From NCBI GenBank assembly GCA_963932465.1, contig OZ010792.1:190181556-190245555 (forward strand): a DNA stretch of 64,000 nucleotides. Reading direction: 5' to 3'. The position numbers and the translations under genes were made by a program. Positions 45,853 through 54,660 of the stretch are shown in pieces; positions within the stretch are counted from its first letter, which is position 1, and each line of letters begins with the position of its first letter. This DNA is from Maratus speciosus (taxonomy: Eukaryota > Arthropoda > Arachnida > Araneae > Salticidae). The notes beneath the pieces are model-generated. The model had not been told where the DNA came from. It worked only from the letters and a program-made list of their open reading frames with translations, and made no database searches.

Positions 45853-47718
45853 ATGTTAACACAATCTATTGATTCAATGGTCAGTCCCAAATCCCAGAGG
45901 CTACAGTCAACAACAACAAGTTCACAGCCTGTACATCAAGTGCACATACTAAATAGTAATCGCTTACCAATAGATAAAAAATTTCACTATCCAATACATG
46001 AAAAATTTCAATCACCAGAAGCTATTAAAAGAGAAAAAGAAAAGATACTAAAAAGACGACAAATAAAACTAATGCATAGTTATAAAGAAAAAGACATGGA
46101 ACAAAAGAACAAGAAAACTAATGAGAGACCTCCATCCCCACTCCAAGGGAAAAAGCTAATAGATTCTGAAACAGCGCAAGATGATAATATGCCATTGGAA
46201 GAGCAATTTGAACAATTATTCAGACATCTCAAGAAACACAGGCCCCATAATGATGAACAGGCATTAAAGTATCGACAAAATATCCTTAACAGAATAAAAG
46301 ATCTGGACAAGCAACAAATTAACACACAAAGCCAAGAAAAGTCAATGAATGATGTAATACAAGAACTGAAAAGAGAGAATGAGGAACAAAAGACACAAAT
46401 ATTAAAGCAAGAGGAACAACTTAATACCCTATCAACTGAAGTTCAAGACCTCACGGAAAAACTAATAGATAAAGACGAAAAAGTCAAAGAACTCGAAAGA
46501 AAATTAAGAATTGAATCTCCAGCAAAACTAGCACAAAAATTCGAAAATCATTTTAATTTACTAAAACAATTTGAAACGGAAGAACATTTGATCAAAATAC
46601 CCACTCAGAAATTTCAAGACGATATACAACAACTTCTACAGCTTTTAGAAAATCAGATAGAGCAAATACGCGACTTAAATAGCGAATTGCAAAGACAACA
46701 GGATTACATAGAAAATATCCATTGTAAAATATCGAGGGAAATGGATTTAAAAACTGAGCTGAGAAACATGCTTAAAGAACACGAATCAAAAATAGAGAGA
46801 TTCATTGAAGTAAGACAAGCACAAATAGCAGGAGAAGAATTTCCTCAACAAAAAATTACAACACATACCAATGGACTAGTATCTCCAGTTCCTCTATGTA
46901 AACCATCATATGCCACAACTCTAAACTCCCCAGCACCACAACAATCAAAGTCTGCTATATTGTTAACAAGAAAATCCACAACCAATATGTCCCTATTCAA
47001 CATCCGCGATTTTATAAATAGAGAACTTAAGACAACAGTAAATCTTGCGAAAATATACTGCACTATTTCCAGAGATAAACGAACTATTATAGTACGCTCA
47101 AACACAGACGAAGATGTGAATAACATAGCAGACAAGATCCAGGAACACAGTAACATACTTGACCTCGTAGATTTAAATCTCGCAGTGGAAAAAAGGAAAA
47201 AAATAATCATTTTGGGAATCCCCCAAAACATAACAGTAGAAGAAATAAAAGAGAAATTAAGCGAAGATCTTGAATGTGACATAAAAGCTAATGAACATAA
47301 AGAATTACAAAGAAAATCTCTAAAGACCTATCAACTTATGCTAGATTTGGAGGATAGATTGGCAACCAGATTGCTACGCCAAGGTCGTTTGCTGATTGGT
47401 TTTCTATCGTGTAAAATCGCTCAGTACGCCCCCATAATAAGGTGCAGTCACTGTCAAATCTATGGACATACAAAAGAGAGATGCAGAAGAAAAGAAACCT
47501 GCGCATATTGCATGAAGAACCATGAAACCTCAACATGTCCGAATAAAAATGATCCAAGGAAGCACAAATGCTATAATTGCTATAATTATGTGAACCCCGA
47601 AGGTCGCCAATACAAGTTCGATCATAGCGCAAATTCAAGCGAATGTAATATCTTTCAAAACCACTTCTATAATAGACATCGTGTAATTAACTACCGACAG
47701 CAACGTTCTCGACCCTAA
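45853..47718 (+). CDS. Non-LTR retrotransposon ORF1 (nucleic-acid-binding gag-like protein)
   Basis: 621 residues from an ATG to TAA. A basic N-terminus is followed by a long charged, glutamine/glutamate-rich segment with heptad character (about 90-310) that should form a coiled coil. A linker follows, then a folded region (about 375-520) including KKIIILGIPQNITVEEIKE, of the kind found before zinc knuckles in I/Jockey ORF1. Zinc knuckles are CSHCQIYGHTKERC (531-544, CX2CX4HX4C), CAYCMKNHETSTC (550-562) and a third, longer cluster starting CYNC at 573. The family protein coats the RNA and aids strand transfer. ORF2 overlaps its last 28 bases in the -1 frame. Confidence 0.93.
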   Translation: MLTQSIDSMVSPKSQRLQSTTTSSQPVHQVHILNSNRLPIDKKFHYPIHEKFQSPEAIKREKEKILKRRQIKLMHSYKEKDMEQKNKKTNERPPSPLQGKKLIDSETAQDDNMPLEEQFEQLFRHLKKHRPHNDEQALKYRQNILNRIKDLDKQQINTQSQEKSMNDVIQELKRENEEQKTQILKQEEQLNTLSTEVQDLTEKLIDKDEKVKELERKLRIESPAKLAQKFENHFNLLKQFETEEHLIKIPTQKFQDDIQQLLQLLENQIEQIRDLNSELQRQQDYIENIHCKISREMDLKTELRNMLKEHESKIERFIEVRQAQIAGEEFPQQKITTHTNGLVSPVPLCKPSYATTLNSPAPQQSKSAILLTRKSTTNMSLFNIRDFINRELKTTVNLAKIYCTISRDKRTIIVRSNTDEDVNNIADKIQEHSNILDLVDLNLAVEKRKKIIILGIPQNITVEEIKEKLSEDLECDIKANEHKELQRKSLKTYQLMLDLEDRLATRLLRQGRLLIGFLSCKIAQYAPIIRCSHCQIYGHTKERCRRKETCAYCMKNHETSTCPNKNDPRKHKCYNCYNYVNPEGRQYKFDHSANSSECNIFQNHFYNRHRVINYRQQRSRP

Positions 47719-50700
47719 ATAACCTTTCAAATATCGTTACCCAAAATAACAATGTTCTTACTATTGCTTCCAACCCTGCTAATGTAGCAGTTCCAACTAA
47801 AGTAATTCATAACAAAGCAACTCTTTCCAAAATTAGATGTGTCCAAATTAATCTGAATAACTGTCGCGCAGCGAATCTAGAACTAATCAAATATATAAAT
47901 AATCAACAAATTGACATAGCTATAATCCAAGATTACCATAGAACAAATAATTCATTTACAAGCCTCCCAATTGGATGGTCTCTTTATGCCTCAAAAAATG
48001 AAACAGCTGGAATTATCATAGCAAACTCCCAACTATATCACCTAAAAACCTTATCTTTTGACAACAGCATTTTTATTAACATTAGCACTAAATACCATGA
48101 ATTAACACTTGGCTCGCAGTATTCCCGTCCTCGTTCCGCAAGAGACCTTGAAGAAGACCTACAAGCCTGGACCAACACTATCAGAGACTGTAAAAATATC
48201 ATTTTAGCAGGCGATTTTAATGCTCACTTAAAGGACTGGGGATATAAATGCAATAATGCAAGAGGAGACATTCTTCTAGATTACCTCGCTTTAAATAACG
48301 TATCCATAGTTAATGATCCCAATGCACCATATACATTCAAACAGAACAAAAGGAAAGGTACTCCAGATCTAACTTTAAGTGGAAACCAAGCACGCAACTA
48401 TCTCAATTCTTGGTACGTAGACGACATCAATGACTCCCTCAGCGACCATCTGTACATAAGATACGATTTAGATATAGATCCAGTTCTAAGAAATGAATAC
48501 AGATTTAAAACTAAATTTGAGAATTTCAAAAAATTTAACAACCAACTCTCTCCTAATGTTGAGAATCTACAGACAACTCTCAGCGAGGTCAAAAGTCCTA
48601 ATGACTTGAATGAATGGACCCACAAATTTGAAGAGCTTCTACAAGAAATCATGGAATCTTCTCTCAAAAAGAAAAAACAGTCATATGAAGTAAATACAAA
48701 GTGGTACACAGATAATCTCAAAATACAAAGAAATCGATTAAACGCTTTACGGAAAAGATCAAATAAAAATCCTGAAAACGTACAATACCAAGTTAGCTAC
48801 AAGAAAGAGAGAGCTAAATACAAATTAAACATCAAAAACGCAAAATTAAATTCGTGGAAATCCTTCTGTGAGACAACATCCACAACATACGGAACCGCTT
48901 TCAAAATTGTAAAGGGCAAATACCTCAAAAATACCGACTTAATACATTCAATACTTGACACATCAAATTCAACTGACATGTTTAGAGACATTCAACACCA
49001 ACTCTTAAGCCATCATTTTGGAAAAGAAATCCCTGAAAATCTACATTCATTTGAAAATTTGGAGCCACTATCAGAAAGTGATATAAATGAATATCTAATC
49101 AGCTATAGAGAACTAAAATATTGCGCATCAAGACAGTCGAACAACAAAGCCCCTGGCTTCGATAAGATCGATGCAAGGGTTACTAAAAACTTGATCAAAA
49201 CTTTCCCACAATTAATGCTTCAACTATACAACAAATGCTTTTCCCTTGCCCATTTCCCAGACATATGGAAGAAAGGCATTGTCATTTATTTTCGAAAGAA
49301 GAATAAAGATCCTCGGCAATTAAAATCTTACCGACCGATAGTCCTTCTCCCTATGCTGGGAAAAGTCCTTGAACGATTAATCAAGATGCGTGCAATGACA
49401 TTTTTAGAAGACATTTCCTTTCTCCATGAAATGCAATTTGGATTTCGCGAATCAAGAAGCACAATAGATGCCTTAAATGAACTGAAATCCTCTATCACAA
49501 ATACATTAGAAAATAAGAAATACTGTGGTATTCTTTCCTTCGATATAGAGGGAGCGTTTGATTCGATAGATTGGAATACTATCTCCCAAATAATCGATAA
49601 TTCTCCTCTCCCTCTATATCTAAAACATTTACTAAAAAATTACATCTCCAATCGATATATTGGTTTAAAAGAAGGAAGCGTTGTAGAATGGTTCATTTCA
49701 TTTAAAGGGTGCCCTCAGGGCTCATGCTTAGGTCCCCTTCTTTGGTTGCTAATTGCAGATTTTATTATAAAGGAGTTCTACAAAATAGAATCAGACATGA
49801 TAGTTTATGCTGACGATTTTGTAATTAAGGTTGCGGGAGACTCCAGACCTGAGTTGGAGCAAGTTGCTAATAGACGCATCGAAATTTTTTCAACTTTATG
49901 CAGGAATTTCAACCTTACAATATCGGAAACTAAAACAAAGGCCATGCTTTTTGGCCGCTTTCTTCTTAACAGACGTCGACCAATTTTCAAATTGAATAAC
50001 AAAACTATCAAGTTTGAAAATACTATTCCCTATCTTGGCGTTATACTAGATACAAAATTTAATTTTCAAGAGCATCTAACTCATACTAAAACAAAGGTAA
50101 CTCAATTTTTAAACGGATTCAAAAGCCTAAAATCTCATAAAGGAGGAATATCTTCAAGTATACTGAAATTTTGGTACAACACCGTCATATTAAAACAAAT
50201 TAGCTACGCTTATGAAATTTGGTTTCCAAGCCTCAACTCGCATGGGATAAGAAAATTAAAGTCAGTACAACGTACAGCTCTCTTAAGCATCATCAAGACC
50301 TATCGAAGTACTTCCTCTGACGCTCTCTGTGTCCTTACTGGTTCTCCCCCAATCGATACTTTGCTCAAGAACGATTATCATTATTACGAACTAATTAAAG
50401 GAAGAAGATCATATAACCATAATGGCAAAATCATTAACAGCAACCACATTATGTCAAAACTAAACACCTTCGACTTTTCTCAATATTACAAGATAAACAA
50501 CCTCTTCTTTTTAGAGGAAAAATACGAAAAATTACTCCAAATCTATGACCCATCCATATATACCGATGGTTCTGTCATGAACGACGGAGCAGCATGTGCA
50601 TTTACAGTCTGTCTTAAAAACTCATTCGTATATGATTATGCAGTTAAACTTCATGTAGATAACTCGATCTACCAAGCTGAATTATTCGCAATTTACAAGG

Positions 50701-51398
50701 CAATGGAATGGTCCATTAACTCTTCTCATTATGAAATTCTTATCCTTACAGACAGCCACTCATCCTATGACGCCCTTCAAATTGCATTTCCACGCAATTA
50801 TATAATTTATAATATCTACAATCTTTTACTACATTTTCCTAACAAAAAGTTCTATATCTCATGGATTAAATCTCACATAGGTATCCCGGGAAACGAAAGA
50901 GCCGATTCTCTGGCGAAGGCGGTTATAGATAACAACCAATACAACGATTGCCAGGAATTGCTTCTTCCACAATCCAAATTCAAGTATATCTTTAGGCAAA
51001 AAACTGTGGATGAATGGCAGCTCTCATGGACTCAGTCGACAAAGGGTCGCGATACTTACAGTATAATTAATAAAGTTGACATACAGTTCATCTGTGATCG
51101 CCCTACGTTACCTAACTATATCACTGGTCATGGAAGTTTCCCATCATTTCTACATAAAATTAAAAAAAGAGACTCACCACTTTGTTTATGCAGAAAGAGT
51201 ATTGGAAACGCTACACACTATATCTTTGGAAACTGCCCCATAATGAAACATCATTTCCATTTTGACAGAAACAAAACATTGAGAGAAAATTTGAATAACA
51301 CTCTTTTCAACGCAGGCAACTTCCAGAGACTTCTAGAAAATTACGACATTTTAAACAAACATTTTTCGTTTATTTCTAAGACTATAGCTAAACCTTAA
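47691..51398 (+). CDS. Non-LTR retrotransposon ORF2 (endonuclease, reverse transcriptase, RNase H)
   Basis: Open from 47691 to the TAA at 51396, about 1235 codons, with no in-frame ATG before 48651; the start is therefore undefined. APE-type endonuclease: VQINLNNCRAANLEL, IIQDYHR, ILAGDFNAHLKDWG and SDHLYIRY. RT: SYRPIVLLPMLGKVLERLI, FGFRESRSTIDAL, FDIEGAFDSIDW, GCPQGSCLGPLLW and the active-site YADD at 49806-49817. RNase H: YTDGSVMNDGAACAF (first Asp codon 50565), AELFAIYKAMEW, LTDSHSSYDAL and SHIGIPGNERADSLAK. These nick the target, copy the RNA and remove it. The endonuclease has Asp where the family usually has Glu (QE). Translation may rely on frameshifting, reinitiation or a non-AUG start. 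Confidence 0.93.
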   Translation, partial: LPTATFSTLNNLSNIVTQNNNVLTIASNPANVAVPTKVIHNKATLSKIRCVQINLNNCRAANLELIKYINNQQIDIAIIQDYHRTNNSFTSLPIGWSLYASKNETAGIIIANSQLYHLKTLSFDNSIFINISTKYHELTLGSQYSRPRSARDLEEDLQAWTNTIRDCKNIILAGDFNAHLKDWGYKCNNARGDILLDYLALNNVSIVNDPNAPYTFKQNKRKGTPDLTLSGNQARNYLNSWYVDDINDSLSDHLYIRYDLDIDPVLRNEYRFKTKFENFKKFNNQLSPNVENLQTTLSEVKSPNDLNEWTHKFEELLQEIMESSLKKKKQSYEVNTKWYTDNLKIQRNRLNALRKRSNKNPENVQYQVSYKKERAKYKLNIKNAKLNSWKSFCETTSTTYGTAFKIVKGKYLKNTDLIHSILDTSNSTDMFRDIQHQLLSHHFGKEIPENLHSFENLEPLSESDINEYLISYRELKYCASRQSNNKAPGFDKIDARVTKNLIKTFPQLMLQLYNKCFSLAHFPDIWKKGIVIYFRKKNKDPRQLKSYRPIVLLPMLGKVLERLIKMRAMTFLEDISFLHEMQFGFRESRSTIDALNELKSSITNTLENKKYCGILSFDIEGAFDSIDWNTISQIIDNSPLPLYLKHLLKNYISNRYIGLKEGSVVEWFISFKGCPQGSCLGPLLWLLIADFIIKEFYKIESDMIVYADDFVIKVAGDSRPELEQVANRRIEIFSTLCRNFNLTISETKTKAMLFGRFLLNRRRPIFKLNNKTIKFENTIPYLGVILDTKFNFQEHLTHTKTKVTQFLNGFKSLKSHKGGISSSILKFWYNTVILKQISYAYEIWFPSLNSHGIRKLKSVQRTALLSIIKTYRSTSSDALCVLTGSPPIDTLLKNDYHYYELIKGRRSYNHNGKIINSNHIMSKLNTFDFSQYYKINNLFFLEEKYEKLLQIYDPSIYTDGSVMNDGAACAFTVCLKNSFVYDYAVKLHVDNSIYQAELFAIYKAMEWSINSSHYEILILTDSHSSYDALQIAFPRNYIIYNIYNLLLHFPNKKFYISWIKSHIGIPGNERADSLAKAVIDNNQYNDCQELLLPQSKFKYIFRQKTVDEWQLSWTQSTKGRDTYSIINKVDIQFICDRPTLPNYITGHGSFPSFLHKIKKRDSPLCLCRKSIGNATHYIFGNCPIMKHHFHFDRNKTLRENLNNTLFNAGNFQRLLENYDILNKHFSFISKTIAKP

Positions 51399-51633
51399 TC
51401 CTTTTTTTTTTTTTTTTTTTTTTTACATTCTATTTAACCTGTAAATATATTTCAATATTTATTTATACATATGTGTCCGCACTGCCTTCAATAATAAGGC
51501 AGTATTTGTAACATGCTTTTTATGTTGTAATAAATGTGCGCCACCCTGCTTGCGCTGCCTGGCAGCCCCTTTTTCCCCTCGTGGACTTATTGTCCCTATA
51601 CCTCACGGTAGGCTGTCCACGAGTGGGCGATTT
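51399..51633 (+). terminator. 3' region of the non-LTR element with terminal hairpin
   Basis: A T-run of about 22 follows the ORF2 stop. Near the end CTCGTGGAC (51578-51586) and GTCCACGAG (51615-51623) form a 9-bp stem, then GTGGGCGATTT meets the target duplication. No poly(A) or TAA repeats are present at the junction, so the reverse transcriptase probably recognises a structured 3' end. Confidence 0.6.
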
Positions 51634-51648
51634 CGGTCCCTCTTCGTC
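51634..51648. repeat. Target-site duplication, right copy
   Basis: CGGTCCCTCTTCGTC, identical to 44004-44018. Continues into the N-terminal half of copia gag. Confidence 0.97.
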
Positions 51649-51850
51649 CAGTCTGTGGTAATCGGATCTGGGGACTTTGTGCTATTACATCAAACAATTC
51701 TTCTTTTATTAAAATCATTTCTGCGCGAAATTTCCAATTTGCGTAGTTTGTCGAATTTAATTTTCCTACTATTTGGGTTTCTTTTATCCCTGCCGTGTTT
51801 ACTTTTATTTCCTATTTTTTTATTTATTTACTGTAAAATGTCCGATTTCC
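51634..51850 (-). pseudogene. Copia gag, N-terminal part (before the insertion)
   Basis: Minus-strand reading gives IVGKLNSTNYANWKFRAEMI then LIKEELFDVIA, the classic start of copia gag. One base-frame change follows near 51680, after which SPDPITTDWTKRDRKART would lead across the duplication into the other half. No start ATG is visible: a TAG precedes the readable part near 51810, so the beginning has decayed. Confidence 0.9.
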
Positions 51851-52126
51851 TTTTTTTTAATTCACAACCGACAAATTGTTCATTCACTAATATTTAAATA
51901 TTCATTACATAAAACATAAATATTCAAATGTTTCTTTTTCATTCACCTTTATATTTCTGGTATGAAAACATTCACTTTTTTATTATTCAATGCAGCATCT
52001 TTTTTTAATTCAGAACAAGAATACTTTTAACATTTATAATCTAAGCCACTAAGTAATTTTTTTCTTCTTTTTCGCTAAACATGAGCACTACATCTGTCTC
52101 ATTAATCTATTTTTTTTTAGTTTAAG
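51851..52126 (-). other. Copia 5' untranslated region and primer-binding area
   Basis: Between the gag start and the 5' LTR. Next to the LTR the element's sense strand reads CTTAAACTAAAAAAAA, which does not match a primer-binding site I recognise. AT-rich otherwise. Confidence 0.5.
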
Positions 52127-52817
52127 TGGCGTGTTATGCCAAAACACTCCATTCTCGGTAGCAGGAGTTCGCTGTCTCATATTTAAACAAATAGAAAAAT
52201 TAATGTCCTTGTGGCTATGCTGCTTTTTATAATGGAAATAATTAAAGTCGCTTACTTTGAATTCATCGATATCGTGATGACTCGTATAAAATCATCCATG
52301 TGGCGAGGCGAGGGATTATCCAAGTGCTTCTTGAAGAAATTATTTTATTTTTTGTGAAGCATTATTTATTTGTTAAGGAACCTTTGAGAACTGATATCCA
52401 TGGGAAACTGTAATATAATTTGTATTGGTCTTGTATTTTTACGATAAAGAAAGATCCAAATTTAGGTTTAAATACTTATAATTAAACACATCACTGGTGT
52501 ATAAGAAACTCCGTGTTAATAGAGAAGCTATATGATTAAAAAGAGAATGTGTGTAATGAATAAAGCTGCTAGAAACACGCATTCGCAGCGTAGAAAAAAA
52601 TATATATATAACAATTAAGGACGTCTGGCAAAAGTCAAAATGTTCATATGTTTCTTTGAGTTACATATTAGTGATTCAATCTCAGTCATTAGAACAAGGA
52701 AATAAAATGGTTCGTAAATTGCCTTATTAAAGTGTTCTGCGTTTAGTAACAAGTTTTCTTTTCTTACTTAATTGCTTTTAATAGTTGCCAAAAAACATCT
52801 GGGGAATTAAATTTAAC
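52127..52817 (-). repeat. Copia 5' LTR
   Basis: Same orientation and landmarks as 39534-40226 (TGGCGTGTTA start, GAATTCATCGATATCG, AAAGTGTTCTGCGTTTA, AACATCTGGGGAA end). The final A of the LTR is missing or changed here. Confidence 0.9.
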
Positions 52818-52899
52818 TAAAAACTTATCAGAGATGTCCTGACTACAAAAATGAAAACCAAGGGTTCTTTTGAAATCGTCTCGTTTATATCTGACTCCC

Positions 52900-53400
52900 T
52901 TTTCTAGTAAAATGTAACTAATAGCCGAGTAAGAATGCAGTTTATTTCATGTAATATTGTTTACATAATTTATTTTGCATTTTTGTTAAATTCATTTGGT
53001 GATATTTGCTGTAGAATATCTTGAATCAATTTTAAAATAAATCGAAACCAAACGAAGCTCTTCTACATTCATTGAAAGGATGTTTGAAGAGCAAAGTAAA
53101 TATTTTTATAATAGAAGTTAGCTTTCAGAATAGAAAGAGCGAAGCAATTCTGGAAATGTATTATTTAAAATGTTAGCTATCCTTTCTACAAAAATCAATA
53201 TTTAAAAAGTATCAAATAAATTCCTATAAGAAATGAGATGAAAAGTGTTCAATACTGTTGCAATCGTTATAAGCAGTAAAATGTGAGCGACATATTCAGA
53301 AGTATATTTGTAATATATGAATAATTTAAAAAAATGCAACGATAATATGAATCAATGTATTTACATTTTATATTTTTTATCTCTGTGTTTGATAAAATAT
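52900..53400 (+). repeat. Repeat family Y, additional copy
   Basis: ATATTTGCTGTAGAATATCT, AATTTTAAAATAAAT, CTTCTACATTCATTGA, GGATGTTTGAAGAGCAAA and ATTTAAAAAGTATCAAATAA match the 33.1-33.5-kb copy in order. Confidence 0.6.
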
Positions 53401-53799
53401 TATTTTCTAATTCGAACTTGGATTTAATTATCTAAAGTAATTTAATTAAACTAATAATTATATAAATTATCTAATTATCTATTGTTAAATGGTTTATTTT
53501 AGAAATATGCTGTAAAATTCATTATACTTCAAACTTTTACTTTAAAACGCTTCTATACTAAAGAGTCATGATGCCACATAATATCACCATTGTATGGGAG
53601 TGATCTAAATTAATTTGTTTAAACTTAGGTTAAAATTGATAAAAAGTTGTTCTCTGCAACCGCACGTGTGACAAAGTTATCACATAGGGGTGATCGAAAA
53701 AGATAGCAAGCATCTTGCAAGCTATATAGATTTAAGCATTTAATTTCAATAAATCTTTATCCATGAAAATAATCCAACATCGAGGAGAAATAAATAACA
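53401..53799. other. AT-rich non-coding stretch, nothing recognised
   Basis: No frame or repeat structure seen. Confidence 0.4.
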
Positions 53800-54660
53800 C
53801 AATACTCCACATGTGGCGTTTGGTGTTTAATTGGAGTAAAATCTTGCACAAAGTTCCCGGGGAGCGACCCCGGGCGAGAGCGCTACCAGAATTCATTTAG
53901 CTACATCTTGAAGATCAAATCCAGATTGAGTTGAAATACTCTGATACAAAGTACATGAAACATACAACATAACTTGGCGTGCGGTTCCCGCCAAGATAGC
54001 GGATTTTGACATTATGCTTATGTCAACTCTTTTGTGAATTGACAATATATCCGCAGAGAAGCACAGAGATATGTGATTGGATGAAAGTAACAAAATAAGA
54101 TAAATTTACATGTGATTAATTACATGACATTACATATCTGCGAATTGTATAAAGTGCGGTTACATGGTTAATGTATGGAATTCGGGTGTGGAGATGAGAA
54201 CGAAGTCGGGTTTATTCCCGTCTCCCTCTGCAGCGATTCGTCTACCTTGCAATTCGGCCCAAAATTATCCCTACAGCGGTAAATCTTAGCTTTTCGGCCA
54301 TTTTAATTTTAATTTTCCCTCAAAATTGCCCTCTTCTACAGCTAAGAAGTTTACAACCTTTTAGGCATCAAAAATAATCCAGCCCTTTTCCAACTGGCAT
54401 GGCAAGTACGTGGTGTGCGGCGACAATCATAGTTTTGCAAAGTGCAATAAACAACCTAGACTCATCAACTTGGCTTAGTATAGTCGGCCCGGGTGCTTGC
54501 TGGTGTGGTCACCGTGGTGTGGTCTGCCGCCTGCGGCGATCTGGCGTATGTACTCACAATGCATCGCCCTGCTTTCCAGGCAATTAATTACAAACCCGTT
54601 CAGCTGGGTTAACCCCGGTATGTAGGGGCCTGGTGAGTAGTCTCCGCCTAGTCTCCGAGA
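53800..54660. other. GC-richer island of unknown nature
   Basis: Distinctly less AT-rich than its surroundings, with GGGGAGCGACCCCGGGC near 53859, CGGCCCGGGTGCTTGCTGG near 54485 and CTGCCGCCTGCGGCGATCTG near 54523. A strong acceptor-like TTTCCAG (54574-54580) and a donor-like CTG|GTGAGTAG (about 54632) enclose about 52 bp. The 62-codon frame at 54399-54587 (MASTWCAATIIVLQSAINNL...) has no recognised domain. It could be a host promoter/5' exon region or another repeat; I cannot decide. Confidence 0.35.

Larger units (their letters stand above)
44019..51633 (+). mobile_element. Non-LTR retrotransposon with RNase H (I/Jockey superfamily), complete
   Basis: 7615 bp between perfect 15-bp target duplications. 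It has a long 5' leader, ORF1 (gag-like), ORF2 (endonuclease, RT, RNase H) and a 235-bp 3' region. Gene order and an APE-type endonuclease with a C-terminal RNase H place it in the I/LOA/Ingi-like group; a finer assignment needs a tree. Both frames are free of stops and frameshifts, so this is a recent and possibly functional copy. It lacks a poly(A) tail at the 3' junction. Confidence 0.93.
39534..52817 (-). mobile_element. Ty1/copia LTR retrotransposon interrupted by a nested non-LTR element
   Basis: Two direct LTRs (39534-40226 and 52127-52817) enclose a minus-strand gag-pol in the Ty1/copia order gag, protease, integrase, RT, RNase H. A 7.6-kb non-LTR retrotransposon sits inside gag. Without it and one 15-bp duplication the element would be about 5.65 kb, usual for the superfamily. 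The coding region has several frameshifts and stops, so it is inactive. The LTRs differ at roughly 40 positions by eye (about 6%). The target duplication is ambiguous: TTAAC precedes the left LTR and also forms the last bases of the right LTR. Confidence 0.95.

Noticed and set aside
46845..47282. Minus-strand 145-codon frame opposite ORF1
   Set aside because: It is antisense to an intact, motif-bearing ORF1 and has no recognisable domain.
48398..48721. Minus-strand 107-codon frame opposite ORF2
   Set aside because: It lies opposite the endonuclease/RT junction, which reads well on the plus strand.
48606..51398. ORF2 starting at 48606
   Set aside because: Position 48606 is a TTG and the frame is open for 915 bases upstream with clear endonuclease motifs, so it is not the true start.
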